The notes under the pieces were generated by a model. That model searched no databases, was not told where the DNA came from, and saw nothing but the letters and a program-made list of their open reading frames with translations. A DNA stretch of 54,935 bases. Source: Segatella hominis (GTDB lineage Bacteria > Bacteroidota > Bacteroidia > Bacteroidales > Bacteroidaceae). This document shows, in pieces, positions 1 through 9,185 of the stretch. The first letter of the stretch is position 1, and the number at the start of each line of letters is the position of its first letter. The position numbers and the translations under genes were made by a program. The stretch covers positions 1 through 54,935 of the forward strand of contig NZ_SGVY01000023.1 in NCBI RefSeq assembly GCF_004535825.1. Direction: 5' to 3'.

Positions 1-345
1 TAGGACTGTTTACCCGAATCATCGGGAAAATCAGCGCATTTACAGTCTTGCAATATATTAATTATGTAAACAACAGACCGGTTGGCAGGGTTAAGTATGC
101 GCTAAATTAATTCCGCCAACGGGTTAAGTTTTAGGTTTTTAGTTAGGTAATAGATTGTTCTAGGTTTAGTTTTTTAAAAGGTAGTTTATTAAGATTGTAA
201 TTCAAGGACGACAGGTATTAGAAGAAAAGGTAAATAAAGATTGTTTATTCAAGGACGACAAATAGGTTAGGTTAGTTTTCATAAAGGTGAAAGTGCGTAT
301 TTTAGGAATATTGATTGAAGGTAATAATTATTTATGTTAATAAGA
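1..345. other. Gene-free leading segment
   Basis: No coding region could be supported here. A 13-base direct repeat (TTCAAGGACGACA) occurs twice, near 202 and 255. A loose inverted pair (GTTGGC near 82 and GCCAAC near 114) could form a hairpin. The segment ends in a terminator-like hairpin, so it probably belongs to the 3' part of a transcript that starts before the window. Confidence 0.3.
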
Positions 346-382
346 AATGGCGGTTCCTCAACATGGAGTCGCCATTTTCCGT
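346..382 (+). terminator. Rho-independent terminator-like hairpin
   Basis: AAATGGCG at 346-353 pairs with CGCCATTT at 371-378 and is followed by a short T-rich stretch. It would end a transcript entering from the left before the MATE gene. Confidence 0.5.
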
Positions 383-450
383 GTATTTTGTTTTGATGTA
401 AATCGATAAAAGAACAGATAATAACAAAAAATAGGAAAATAGAAATAGAT

Positions 451-1836
451 ATGCTATATAGTAAGAAAACAGAATATCTGATGGAGTCGATTCGTTCGGG
501 TAGAGCGATGGTGCGTAGTGAGAAACTCAATCTGATTGTGGGATTGAGTATCCCATCTATGTTGGCACAGATTTCCACCGTCATGATGTTTTTTATTGAT
601 GCCTCTATGGTTGGTCATCTGGGTGCTGAAGCCTCTGCCAGTATCGGTCTGATAGAATCTACCACATGGTTGGTTGGCAGTTTGCTGAGTGCGGCTGCCA
701 CAGGATTCTCTGTGCAGGTAGCTCATTTTATCGGAGCCAATGATTTTGTGAAGGCGCGTCAGGTTTTCCGTCATGCCTTGATTTGCGGTTTGGCTTTCAG
801 TGTGTTCCTTTCGCTCATAGGAGTGGGAATACATTCACATCTTCCATACTGGTTGGGCGGTGGTGCTGATATCGCTTCAGCATCTTCTGGTTATTTCCTG
901 ATATATTCCTTGGTGCTTCCCTTCGTGTATCTTTATCATACTTCCGAGATGATGCTCAAGTCGGCTGGTAATATGCATACGCCGAGCGTGATGGCTGTAC
1001 TGGTGTGTATTTGTGATGTAATCTTCAATTATATTTTCATTTATATCTGCAAGCTCGGGGTAGTGGGTGCTGCTATGGGAACAGCCTTGGCATATATCTG
1101 TATTTCACTACCCAATCTATATCTGTCGGCTTGCAAGAACCGGATGCTTAATCTCCGTCAGGACCATGTGCGTTTTCATTGGGTAAAGGAATATGTGCAG
1201 AGAGCCTGCAAGATCAGCATCCCTATCGCCATACAGAATATTCTGATGAGTGGAGCACAGATTGTGAGTACCATGATTGTGGCGCCATTGGGCAACATAG
1301 CCATTGCTGCCCATTCTTTTGCGATTACAGCAGAAAGTCTTTGTTATATGCCTGGTTATGGTATCGGTGATGCTGCTACTACCCTGGTAGGACAGACTCA
1401 TGGAGCGGGGCGCATAGACCTGTGCAAGAACTTTGCTTATATGACCGTTGGTCTTGGTATGTTGGTGATGGCATTGATGGGAGTCATCATGTATGTCTTT
1501 GCGCCAGAAATGATAGGAGTGCTTTCGCCTGTTGAGGCCATCCGCCAGTTGGGTACTACCTGTCTGCGTATCGAAGCATTTGCCGAACCGTTCTTTGCTG
1601 CGAGCATCGTGACCTATTGTGTCTGTGTGGGAGCAGGTGATACATTCAAGCCTGCTGCCATCAATCTCGGTACCATGTGGCTCGTGCGACTCACTCTTGC
1701 CTACGGCTTATCCAAGAGCTATGGGTTGGAAGGTGTGTGGATTGCGATGGCTACGGAACTTACTTTCCGTGGAGTTCTCTTCCTCATACGCCTTTTCCGC
1801 GGTTCTTGGATGAAGAGCTTTCAGGTGCGTGGATAA
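451..1836 (+). CDS. MATE family multidrug/Na+-driven efflux transporter
   Basis: A 461-residue polytopic protein with about 12 hydrophobic helices and the internal two-fold repeat typical of MATE exporters. An example is the N-terminal GLSIPSMLAQISTVMMFFID stretch followed by DASMVGHLGAEA, the family's helix 1-2 signature. Members use Na+ or H+ gradients to export cationic drugs or metabolites across the inner membrane. Length fits the family (440-480). The ATG at 451 is used; an in-frame ATG at 481 (MESIRSGRAM) is an equally plausible start because the first ten residues are poorly conserved in such proteins. The gene stands alone, and the substrate cannot be read from sequence. Confidence 0.9.
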   Translation: MLYSKKTEYLMESIRSGRAMVRSEKLNLIVGLSIPSMLAQISTVMMFFIDASMVGHLGAEASASIGLIESTTWLVGSLLSAAATGFSVQVAHFIGANDFVKARQVFRHALICGLAFSVFLSLIGVGIHSHLPYWLGGGADIASASSGYFLIYSLVLPFVYLYHTSEMMLKSAGNMHTPSVMAVLVCICDVIFNYIFIYICKLGVVGAAMGTALAYICISLPNLYLSACKNRMLNLRQDHVRFHWVKEYVQRACKISIPIAIQNILMSGAQIVSTMIVAPLGNIAIAAHSFAITAESLCYMPGYGIGDAATTLVGQTHGAGRIDLCKNFAYMTVGLGMLVMALMGVIMYVFAPEMIGVLSPVEAIRQLGTTCLRIEAFAEPFFAASIVTYCVCVGAGDTFKPAAINLGTMWLVRLTLAYGLSKSYGLEGVWIAMATELTFRGVLFLIRLFRGSWMKSFQVRG

Positions 1837-1966
1837 CGGACTTCCGGTTCTTTGAGTTAGTGCATGATTTTCCAGGCAAAAGTGTGAAAATAGCGATAAA
1901 AGCGTGAAAATGAGGGGTAAAGAGTGAAAAAGCTACAAAATATTTGTTTTCTCCCTTTAATTATGT

Positions 1967-1974
1967 TATTTTTG
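1967..1974 (+). promoter_or_regulatory. Bacteroidetes -33/-7 promoter for the M16 peptidase
   Basis: TATTTTTG (TAnnTTTG) lies 20 bases after a TTTG at 1943-1946, matching the Bacteroidetes housekeeping promoter layout. The leader to the ATG at 2118 is long, about 140 nt. Confidence 0.65.
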
Positions 1975-2117
1975 CATTCTGAAAGCTACCCAAAGGCGTG
2001 GGGATTTCGTTTTATCATATAAATGTATATTCAGAAAATATCCATTTTCCTATAATATATGTGTATAGATTAAATAATAAAATGTAAGTAATAATTCTAA
2101 CAACATTATAATAAAAC

Positions 2118-4949
2118 ATGAGATTAAAGCAGTTTTTTGTAGCGGCAGTGATGCTGCTGGCTACAGGCTCAATGGTGGCACAGCAGATGCCTCAGGTTCC
2201 TGTTGACAAGGACGTGAGAATCGGTCACCTTGACAACGGCCTTACCTACTACATTCGTCACAACAATTTCCCTGAGCATGTAGCTAGTTTCTACATTGCA
2301 CAGAAGGTTGGTTCTATTAATGAGAACGACGACCAGCGTGGTTTGGCTCACCTCTTGGAGCACTTGGCTTTCAATGGTTCTGAGCATTTCCAGGGCAATA
2401 GCCTTCAGAACTATCTTCAGAGCATTGGTGTGGAGTATGGTAAGAATTTGAATGCTTACACAAGTATCGACAAGACCGTTTATTATTTTACCGACGTACC
2501 AACTACTCGTACTACAGCCGTAGATTCTTGTATGCTCATCCTCAAGGATTGGAGCAATGGTATCTCTCTTACCCAAGAGGCTATCGACAATGAGCGTGAC
2601 GTTGTACACAATGAGTACCGTATGCGTATGGTAGGTCAGCAGCGTATCATGGAGCGTTCACTTCCTGCACTTTATCCTGGCAGCAAGTATGGTTATCGTA
2701 TGCCAATCGGTCTGATGAGCATCATTGATGGTTGCGATCCTGAAACCCTCCGTGCTTACTATCGCAAATGGTATCGTCCAGACAACCAAGCTGTCATCGT
2801 TGTAGGTGATGTGGATGTTGATCACATTGAGGCACAGATCAAGAAGCTCTTCAGCGGCATCAAGGTTCCTGCTAATGCAGCAAAGGTGATCCCTGAGTTG
2901 GTTCCTGACAATGATACAGCTATCTATGTAGTTGACAAGGACAAGGAGCAGAACTACGATGTGGCTATGATCAGCATGAAGCACGATGCTACACCTGACT
3001 CTTTGAAGGGTAGTCTCAATTACTTCGCTACTTCTTATGTTCAGAGTGCAATTACCAGCATGCTTAGCTCTCGTTTGGGCGAAAAGTCATTGGAGGCTGA
3101 CTGTCCATATCTCCAGGCTGGTTGTGATAATGGCAGCTACTTGGTTTCCCGCACAAAGGATGCTTTCAGTCTTACTGCAGTTGCCAAGCCTGGCAAGATG
3201 CTTGAGGCTTATGCAGCTGTTCTCCGTGAGGCTAAGCGTGCTAAGGACTTTGGTTTCACAGCTACTGAGTACGTTCGCTATAAAGAGGATTTCATGAGCG
3301 GTTTGGATAAGATGTATTCTAACCGTGATAAGATGAAGAATGAGCAGTTTACTTCTCAGTATGTAGATCATTTCATCTCTAATGAACCAATCCCTTCTGT
3401 TGAGGTTGAACATCAGATCTATAAGACCATGGTTCCAAGTATTCCTTTAGAGGCTATCAATGCTTATGCCAAGGAGTTGATTTGCGAGACTGATACCAAT
3501 TTCGTAACACTTCTGATGATGCGCGATGCTGAGGGTGCTGTTTATCCAACCAAGCAGCAGTTGGCAGATGTCGTAAAGCAGGTGCGTGGTGAAAAGCTCG
3601 AAGCTTACGTAGATAATGTAAAGCAGGAACCATTGATGGCAGAGCTTCCTAAGGCTGGTAAGATCAAGAAGACTACAGAGAATAAGCTCTTCGGTTACAA
3701 GATGCTTACCCTCTCTAATGGTGCCAAGGTTGTGCTCAAGAAGACTGACTTCAAGAACGACGAGGTACAGTTTGCTGCTACTGCAAATGGTGGTACTTCT
3801 GTTTTCGGAACAAAGGATCTCAACGAGGTGAAGATGATGGGTGCCTTGATGAACTCAAGTGGTTTGCGTGGCTTTACCAATAATGACCTTGAGAAGGTAT
3901 TGGCTGGTAAGATTGCTTCTTGCGGATTCAGTGTTTCAAAATACCGTCATGGTTTGGGTGGTGGCTCAACTCCAAAGGATTTGGAGACTTTGATGCAGCT
4001 CATCTATTTGAAACTCACCAATCTGACTAAGGACGAGAAGGCTGTCAACAACCTGATCAACAATCAGGTAACAGCACTCGCTAATCGTAGCAACAATCCT
4101 CAGGCTGTATTCCAGGATTCATTGACCAGCACGCTCTATCCTGGTAATCCAGTATTCCGCACAATGACAGTGGATGAGGTGAAGAGTGTAAACTACGACC
4201 GCGCACTTGAACTTGGTAAGCAGCTTTTCGGTAATGCGAAGGATTATACCTTCTTCTTTGTCGGCAACTTCGATGAGGCTAAGATTCTTCCTCTTATCGA
4301 GCAGTATATCGCTTCTTTGCCAAACAACGGAAAGAAGTTCAAGAACGTAGAGACATTGCCAGTGAAGGGTGAAGTTATCAACAAGTTCACCAAGGCAATG
4401 GAGAATCCACAGGATGTAGCTGTTGAGATCTGGTGCTCAGAGGCTCCTTATACATTGCGCAACTCAGTACTTGCTGATATTGCAGCTCGCGTTATCAATA
4501 TGGATTACAACCGTAATATCCGTGAAAAGTTGAGCGCTGCTTATTATGCTGGTGCTGATGCTATGGAAAGTGTAAAACTTGATGGTAAGACCATGCGTGT
4601 AGGTGTTACTGGTAATGCAATGATGAACCCAGACAAGTCTAAGGATGCTATTCCTTACTTCTATTCTGGTTTGAAGGATGCGATGGAGCAGCCTAATCTG
4701 GATGACCTCCAGAAAGTGAAGGAAATCCTTCTGAAACAGGCTGATGTAAGCTGTAAGCAGAATGGCTACTGGATGGGTGTTATTTCTGAGTATCTGCTTC
4801 ATGGTATTGATACTCATACCAACTACAAGAAGGAGGTAAGCTCTGTAGATGCAAAGGCAGTGAGCGATTTCCTCAAGAATGTAGTGATGAAGGATGGCAA
4901 CCACGTAGAGGTTATCATGCATGCGACAAAGGCTGGTGAGGCTAAGTAA
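2118..4949 (+). CDS. M16 family (pitrilysin-like) zinc metallopeptidase
   Basis: A 943-residue protein with an N-terminal signal peptide (about residues 1-21, ending VAQQ), so it is exported to the periplasm. The inverted zinc motif HLLEH lies at residues 78-82, with the expected downstream glutamate in the NERDVVHNEY segment (about 158-166). A second, inactive-type M16 half follows from about residue 520, where the HxxEH motif is absent; this gives the two-domain arrangement of bacterial pitrilysin-like enzymes. These proteases degrade peptides inside a closed chamber. The gene is monocistronic: its own promoter lies upstream and a strong terminator directly follows. Confidence 0.9.
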   Translation: MRLKQFFVAAVMLLATGSMVAQQMPQVPVDKDVRIGHLDNGLTYYIRHNNFPEHVASFYIAQKVGSINENDDQRGLAHLLEHLAFNGSEHFQGNSLQNYLQSIGVEYGKNLNAYTSIDKTVYYFTDVPTTRTTAVDSCMLILKDWSNGISLTQEAIDNERDVVHNEYRMRMVGQQRIMERSLPALYPGSKYGYRMPIGLMSIIDGCDPETLRAYYRKWYRPDNQAVIVVGDVDVDHIEAQIKKLFSGIKVPANAAKVIPELVPDNDTAIYVVDKDKEQNYDVAMISMKHDATPDSLKGSLNYFATSYVQSAITSMLSSRLGEKSLEADCPYLQAGCDNGSYLVSRTKDAFSLTAVAKPGKMLEAYAAVLREAKRAKDFGFTATEYVRYKEDFMSGLDKMYSNRDKMKNEQFTSQYVDHFISNEPIPSVEVEHQIYKTMVPSIPLEAINAYAKELICETDTNFVTLLMMRDAEGAVYPTKQQLADVVKQVRGEKLEAYVDNVKQEPLMAELPKAGKIKKTTENKLFGYKMLTLSNGAKVVLKKTDFKNDEVQFAATANGGTSVFGTKDLNEVKMMGALMNSSGLRGFTNNDLEKVLAGKIASCGFSVSKYRHGLGGGSTPKDLETLMQLIYLKLTNLTKDEKAVNNLINNQVTALANRSNNPQAVFQDSLTSTLYPGNPVFRTMTVDEVKSVNYDRALELGKQLFGNAKDYTFFFVGNFDEAKILPLIEQYIASLPNNGKKFKNVETLPVKGEVINKFTKAMENPQDVAVEIWCSEAPYTLRNSVLADIAARVINMDYNRNIREKLSAAYYAGADAMESVKLDGKTMRVGVTGNAMMNPDKSKDAIPYFYSGLKDAMEQPNLDDLQKVKEILLKQADVSCKQNGYWMGVISEYLLHGIDTHTNYKKEVSSVDAKAVSDFLKNVVMKDGNHVEVIMHATKAGEAK

Positions 4950-4976
4950 CAAGAAAAAAGTCACATAAATATATAA

Positions 4977-5013
4977 AATCCCGATACAATTGTTGTTGTA
5001 TCGGGATTTTTTT
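4977..5013 (+). terminator. Terminator of the M16 peptidase gene
   Basis: AATCCCGATACAA and TTGTATCGGGATT form a 13-bp stem around a short loop, followed by a run of T. Confidence 0.9.
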
Positions 5014-5014
5014 G

Positions 5015-5022
5015 TACCTTTG
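5015..5022 (+). promoter_or_regulatory. -7 promoter element (TACCTTTG) for the TraB/GumN gene
   Basis: TAnnTTTG match directly after the preceding terminator's T-run, about 57 bases before the first candidate ATG. Confidence 0.6.
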
Positions 5023-5078
5023 TCCACAAAATAGAGAGTTTAGTGAAAGATAAGTTTAATGTTTTAATTTAAAAGTAA

Positions 5079-5957
5079 ATGAATTTCAAGAAGATGAATT
5101 TCAATTCGATGAAGCGAATTGTTTTGGCGCTTATGCTGATAAGTGTAAGCATGGTGAGTGTGCAGGCACAGCTTCTTTACAAGATTAGTAAAGATAGTAC
5201 CGACCAGAAGCCTTCCTATATCATGGCTTCCAGCCGGCTCATGAATCCTATGGGTGTTGTTAGTCTGAGTGGTGAGTTGAAGGAAGCACTTACTAATACC
5301 GATCAGATGTATTTTGAGGTAAACAAGGCGGCTTATCGTGAGTCCATTAATGACGCTAAGAAACTGGCTGACGGCAAGACTCTTCTCAGTTTGCTTACTC
5401 CGGCTCAGCAGACAAAACTTAATGCTTTCCTCAAGAAATACATGGAGGTGGATTTCCGTAGTTCCTACGTGCAGAAAAAGTATGGTAACCTGACTCCTGC
5501 AGCTTTGATGGAAGACATGGAGCAGTTGCTTTTTGTGGCCAATCACATGGGTATGTATGATCCTACTCATACTTTCGACCAGTATTTTGAAGCACAGGCA
5601 AAGGCAAACAATGAGACTGTAGGCGGTTTAAGTGATGTTGATGCTTATATCAACGATACTTATAAGAGTGACCTGAAGCAGCAAGTGGCTCGCTTGGTAG
5701 AGTTTCTTGAGAATGAGCCTACAGAGTTGGCCAAGTTGAATAAAGCTGTAGGTGCTTTCAAGGCACAGGATGTAGATGCTGCAGCCAAGGCTACTGGCGC
5801 TCATGTTTCTCAACCAACTCTTGAGGCTTGGGCTGCAAAGGTGCAGACTGTGATGGCAGAGAAGCCAACCTTCTTTGTTGTTGATGCCGCCAATTTAGGT
5901 GGTGAGAATGGTCTTCTCCAGTTGCTCCGCAATGCCGGCTGCAAAGTAGAGAAATAA
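5079..5957 (+). CDS. TraB/GumN-like secreted protein, degenerate active site
   Basis: A 292-residue protein. The C-terminal VDAANLGGENGLLQLLRNAG and the early LLYKIS...MYFEVNK pattern resemble the TraB/GumN family, predicted metal-dependent erythromycin-esterase/EreA-like hydrolases. Both hallmark GxxH motifs are lost: the first reads MASSRL instead of GTxH, and the second reads ANLGG instead of GHLPG. A signal peptide (MKRIVLALML...VQAQ) starts at the ATG at 5109, so the true start may be 5109; the upstream ATGs at 5079 and 5094 are in frame. Export is likely, catalysis doubtful. Family assignment is moderately secure. Confidence 0.65.
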   Translation: MNFKKMNFNSMKRIVLALMLISVSMVSVQAQLLYKISKDSTDQKPSYIMASSRLMNPMGVVSLSGELKEALTNTDQMYFEVNKAAYRESINDAKKLADGKTLLSLLTPAQQTKLNAFLKKYMEVDFRSSYVQKKYGNLTPAALMEDMEQLLFVANHMGMYDPTHTFDQYFEAQAKANNETVGGLSDVDAYINDTYKSDLKQQVARLVEFLENEPTELAKLNKAVGAFKAQDVDAAAKATGAHVSQPTLEAWAAKVQTVMAEKPTFFVVDAANLGGENGLLQLLRNAGCKVEK

Positions 5958-5992
5958 TCAATAGTATAATCTAAAAATAAATAGGGTAAACC

Positions 5993-6040
5993 AAAAAAGT
6001 CCCGCTGTTAGGATGAAATTCCTTACAGCGGGACTTTTTT
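5993..6040 (+). terminator. Strong bidirectional terminator
   Basis: AAAAAAGTCCCGCTGT...ACAGCGGGACTTTTTT forms a 16-bp stem with A- and T-runs on either side. It can end transcripts from both strands. Confidence 0.9.
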
Positions 6041-6100
6041 CGTGATGTCCTCGACTCTCTATCGAGCGGGGGATAAAGATCATAATCTTACAGCATAACC

Positions 6101-6153
6101 TTCTTCCAGATCAATGGAATTTACCACATACGAGTGTCTTCCATCTGGAAGAA
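6101..6153. repeat. 11-bp perfect inverted repeat
   Basis: TTCTTCCAGAT (6101-6111) and ATCTGGAAGAA (6143-6153) form a perfect 11-bp inverted repeat with a 31-base spacer, which also contains a GGAA/TTCC inner pair. It lies downstream of the small minus-strand gene and could be its 3' end structure, though no T-run follows on that strand. Confidence 0.5.
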
Positions 6154-6196
6154 AAACAAAGCTGCACACGAGAATCTCTCTTAAAAGATAATCTCT

Positions 6197-6316
6197 TTAA
6201 TTTCTGCTTTTAGCCTTAGAGGCAAGAGCCTCGCGGCGATCACGAAGAATGCTCTGGCATCTGCTGATAGCCTGATTCTGATTCTCTTCGTTAACCTTTA
6301 TTAAACAATCATTCAT
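6197..6316 (-). CDS. Small protein of 39 residues
   Basis: A reading frame of 39 codons beginning MNDCLIKVNEENQNQAISRC and ending in a basic helix rich in R, A and K. A good TATCTTTG promoter element lies 45 bases upstream on the same strand and nothing else in the gap could use it. Composition is that of a soluble, probably alpha-helical peptide; there is no signal peptide or membrane segment. No family was recognised. The promoter placement is the main argument that it is real. Confidence 0.55.
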   Translation of the reverse strand: MNDCLIKVNEENQNQAISRCQSILRDRREALASKAKSRN

Positions 6317-6360
6317 AACCTATTGTGTTTTGATAAACCTATTGTGATTTGAATACGTTG

Positions 6361-6368
6361 CAAAGATA
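6361..6368 (-). promoter_or_regulatory. -7 promoter element (TATCTTTG) for the 39-residue gene
   Basis: The reverse complement of CAAAGATA gives TATCTTTG, a perfect TAnnTTTG match, with an expected start about 38 bases before the ATG at 6316. Confidence 0.6.
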
Positions 6369-6692
6369 GAGCATTCTGATAAAAGATGAAAGAAAATCCT
6401 ATTAAAATGCATTACTTTTAGTCGATTTTTTGATTTACGTCAATTTTAAAGCCTTTTGTATTCCAATTTTCATGTTATATTCATACGATTCGTAGTATTT
6501 ATAGGGATATTACTATGAGAAAATGGGGAAATCCTTCTGAAATTTCATTTTTTTTTGCGAACTTTGCAGTCGAAAATGGATTCTTCTTCTAAAAGAGATT
6601 GTTTTCTTCCAGAGATAATTCCATGCATAAATAGAGAGAAGGAAATGAAGAATTCCATAGGAATATAGGTATATATATAAAATAATAAAGGT

Positions 6693-7580
6693 ATGAAAAA
6701 AGTAATTCTATTGACTGCTTTGGTGCTGGCTTGCACTACTGGCAGTATGGCAAATGAACTCAGCGAGTGCTCTCTTTCAGAGTTAATCAGTACTCCTGTT
6801 AAGAAAACTACAAAGAAGACAACAAAGAAGGCAACAAAGAAAACAACAAAGAAAACAACAAGCAAGAAGACAAGCTCAACTAAGTCTTCTGCTAAAACTT
6901 CTACTGCGGCAACCTCTGCCACCAGTACTTCTGCAACAACAAATACAGAAACAACAACTCCTACAACGGCAACTTCTGCAACTTCTACCTCAGCTGGTTC
7001 AGCAATAGCTGGTATCCTCGGTGGATTGCTTGGTGGAGGCACATCTGGTAGCACAGGCAGTACTGCAGGAACCATTATCAATGGAATTCTAAACAATGTA
7101 ATCGGATCTGGTTCTTTCAGTAAAGAGAGTCTTTGTGCTCATACTTGGAAATACAGTAAGCCAGGTTGTGCTTTTACTTCAGAGAATCTGCTTGCCAAAG
7201 CAGGCGGTGAAATTGCAGCTAATAAGATAGAGGAGCAGTTGGAAGGTTATTACAAGAAAGCAGGTTTCTCCGGCTCAAACACTTACTTCAAGTTTAATAC
7301 GGATGGAAGTTTTGAGTCAAAAATAGATGGCAAGTCATGGAAAGGTACTTATACTTTTGATGAGAAGACACATGCCATCACAATGAAGGGACTCCTGTTC
7401 AGCGTTTCCGGCTATGCCACACAAACAACCAATGGTGTCAGCCTTCTCTTTGAATCAAAGAAACTCCTTACCTTGGTTCAGACATTGACAGCTCTCAGCG
7501 GTAATTCTACACTTGGCACTATCGGCAATATCACCAAGAATTATGATGGTGTACGTGTAGGCTTTGAGATGAGTAAGTAA
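6693..7580 (+). CDS. Secreted DUF4923-like (lipocalin-like) protein with Lys/Thr-rich linker
   Basis: A 295-residue protein with a signal peptide (residues 1-20, ending SMAN). A low-complexity stretch (about 35-110) begins with lysine/threonine repeats (KKTTKKTTKK) and passes into Ser/Thr/Ala- and Gly-rich sequence. The C-terminal ~150 residues contain HTWKYSKPGCAF, a LLAKAGGEIAANKIEEQL helix and a KFNTDGSF...GKSWKGTYTFD beta-rich pattern that I associate with DUF4923, a Bacteroidales lipocalin-like family. Export and surface or periplasmic location are likely; the ligand is unknown. The nearest promoter-like element is imperfect (GAACTTTGC near 6558). Confidence 0.65.
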   Translation: MKKVILLTALVLACTTGSMANELSECSLSELISTPVKKTTKKTTKKATKKTTKKTTSKKTSSTKSSAKTSTAATSATSTSATTNTETTTPTTATSATSTSAGSAIAGILGGLLGGGTSGSTGSTAGTIINGILNNVIGSGSFSKESLCAHTWKYSKPGCAFTSENLLAKAGGEIAANKIEEQLEGYYKKAGFSGSNTYFKFNTDGSFESKIDGKSWKGTYTFDEKTHAITMKGLLFSVSGYATQTTNGVSLLFESKKLLTLVQTLTALSGNSTLGTIGNITKNYDGVRVGFEMSK

Positions 7581-7644
7581 TTTCTCATTTCATCTATTGA
7601 GATATTATATAGTAATGATTATATTGCTATTATTTATATAGCAG

Positions 7645-7696
7645 AAAAATCCCCTTAGAGATTGCCTGAATCAGGCTTTCGCTAAGGGGATTTTTT
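7645..7696 (+). terminator. Bidirectional terminator between convergent genes
   Basis: AAATCCCCTTAG (7647-7658) pairs with CTAAGGGGATTT (7682-7693), with A- and T-runs outside. It serves the DUF4923-like gene on plus and the DUF4861 gene on minus. Confidence 0.9.
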
Positions 7697-7722
7697 ATCT
7701 CTTTCGCTTTAAAGTTTCCTTT

Positions 7723-9039
7723 TTACTTGATCTCAACTTTTAGCGGAGTTTTCAATGCTTCAAGATAATCCTTGATGCGAATCTGCCATTCTGTATAGCT
7801 GCGAACATCATATTTGCTCCATGCAGCTCCGAAGTAATAGCTGAACTTTTCTCCGTCCTTCAAGCCAGTCTTGATGCCTAACGCATGACCGGTAGCGCCG
7901 TCGTGCTTCTTATCGAAAAGCTGGTAGTAGGTATTGTCAATGCCATAAGGGAAGAGTACACCTACATATACCTGAGACTGGTTACCTTCCATATTGTCGG
8001 TAGGGTCTGCGTAACTTACGTAGTCTTTTGCGAAAGTTTTAGTCTCGGTATCTTCCTCATGGATTGGGAAACCTGTAGCAAAGTCGGTAGGGTGGGTGAG
8101 GCCATCATACCAGACAGTCATCTTGTTGAAGTTGCTGCCCTTGTCGAGAGAGATGATACGATGTTCTACTACGTTCTTCTGGTCGCCCACGGTAGAAGGA
8201 TTGTAGGTCAGTTCAACGGTAAATCTGAGAGGACCATTGTCTAAGATCTTGTAATCCTTATAGCAGTAAGGTAATATCTGTTCGTTACCAATCATAAGAC
8301 TTGGTGCACCGAGACCCAAGGTTGCACCTACGCGATATGGGTCGAGTCCGTTGCCCTGGTCGAGATGGAATGAGTTGCGGATATTAACTTCTTTTCCTTC
8401 TGCTTCTACTGCCTTGATCTGATCTTTGAGTTTGACAATTCTTGCAGGATTTTTCTCCGTCTTGAGTTGTTTTTCTATGGCTTTTTTCTTTGCATCCACT
8501 CTGCACATGTTTTCCCAGGCTTTCTGGTTCTTGATGTATCGGATATTTACCACCGTATCAGGCGTGTTCTTTACCCAAACATCAGTGCCGAATGAGCGCT
8601 CGCCAGAACGCTGTAATGCTGGTCCGTAAACACGGTAGGCGCATCGGTCGTTCTCCCAAGCCAGGTCGTCCTTTCTCATCTTATAGAGAGCGCCTGTTGT
8701 CCAAACTTTCTGAGGATATGGCTTCTCTATGCTGATATAAAAGGTAGCTGCGCTATGAGGGCGCACACTGGCGTCGATGAGCAACTTGCCATCGTGGGTA
8801 ATCTGTGAACCGATTTGCTGTCCGCGGGTATTCTTTACCACATAAGCCTGTCCTTTGCCAGGAGTTGCATTTGATAGCTTGGCTTTCACATCGGCCATGC
8901 TTACTTCTACGAGTTCCATTCGCTGTGTAGCAGTTGTGTTGCTTACTACTACAGTTGCTTGCTGGGCATAGCTGTAGTTGGAACCGGCTATCGCCAAGAG
9001 CATCATGACACTCTTCATCATGTTGGTTTTTGTCATCAT
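7723..9039 (-). CDS. DUF4861 family secreted protein
   Basis: About 438 residues from the ATG at 9039. The open frame extends to 9156, but the first 39 residues are not signal-like. A signal peptide (MMKSVMMLLAIAGSNYSYAQ) begins near residue 7. The core has the DUF4861 pattern, with LAWENDRCAYRVYGPAL after an early SVRPHS...YISIEKPYP segment, then LGLGAPSLMIGN and long beta-rich stretches. DUF4861 proteins are periplasmic or extracellular and often accompany polysaccharide (especially uronic-acid) utilisation genes. No such cluster is present here, so the role is unassigned. An alternative start is 9036. Confidence 0.75.
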   Translation of the reverse strand: MMTKTNMMKSVMMLLAIAGSNYSYAQQATVVVSNTTATQRMELVEVSMADVKAKLSNATPGKGQAYVVKNTRGQQIGSQITHDGKLLIDASVRPHSAATFYISIEKPYPQKVWTTGALYKMRKDDLAWENDRCAYRVYGPALQRSGERSFGTDVWVKNTPDTVVNIRYIKNQKAWENMCRVDAKKKAIEKQLKTEKNPARIVKLKDQIKAVEAEGKEVNIRNSFHLDQGNGLDPYRVGATLGLGAPSLMIGNEQILPYCYKDYKILDNGPLRFTVELTYNPSTVGDQKNVVEHRIISLDKGSNFNKMTVWYDGLTHPTDFATGFPIHEEDTETKTFAKDYVSYADPTDNMEGNQSQVYVGVLFPYGIDNTYYQLFDKKHDGATGHALGIKTGLKDGEKFSYYFGAAWSKYDVRSYTEWQIRIKDYLEALKTPLKVEIK

Positions 9040-9185
9040 TGTTTCTGATTTGTTAGTTATTATTAATTTTGTTTTCTTACGTGTCGAACTTGCTTCGTTA
9101 CGTACATTATTATATATAATACGAATGAATAGTTGCCGATACTGACAAAGTGACAATATTTTCTGTTGCCAATATTTCTTCTGGA

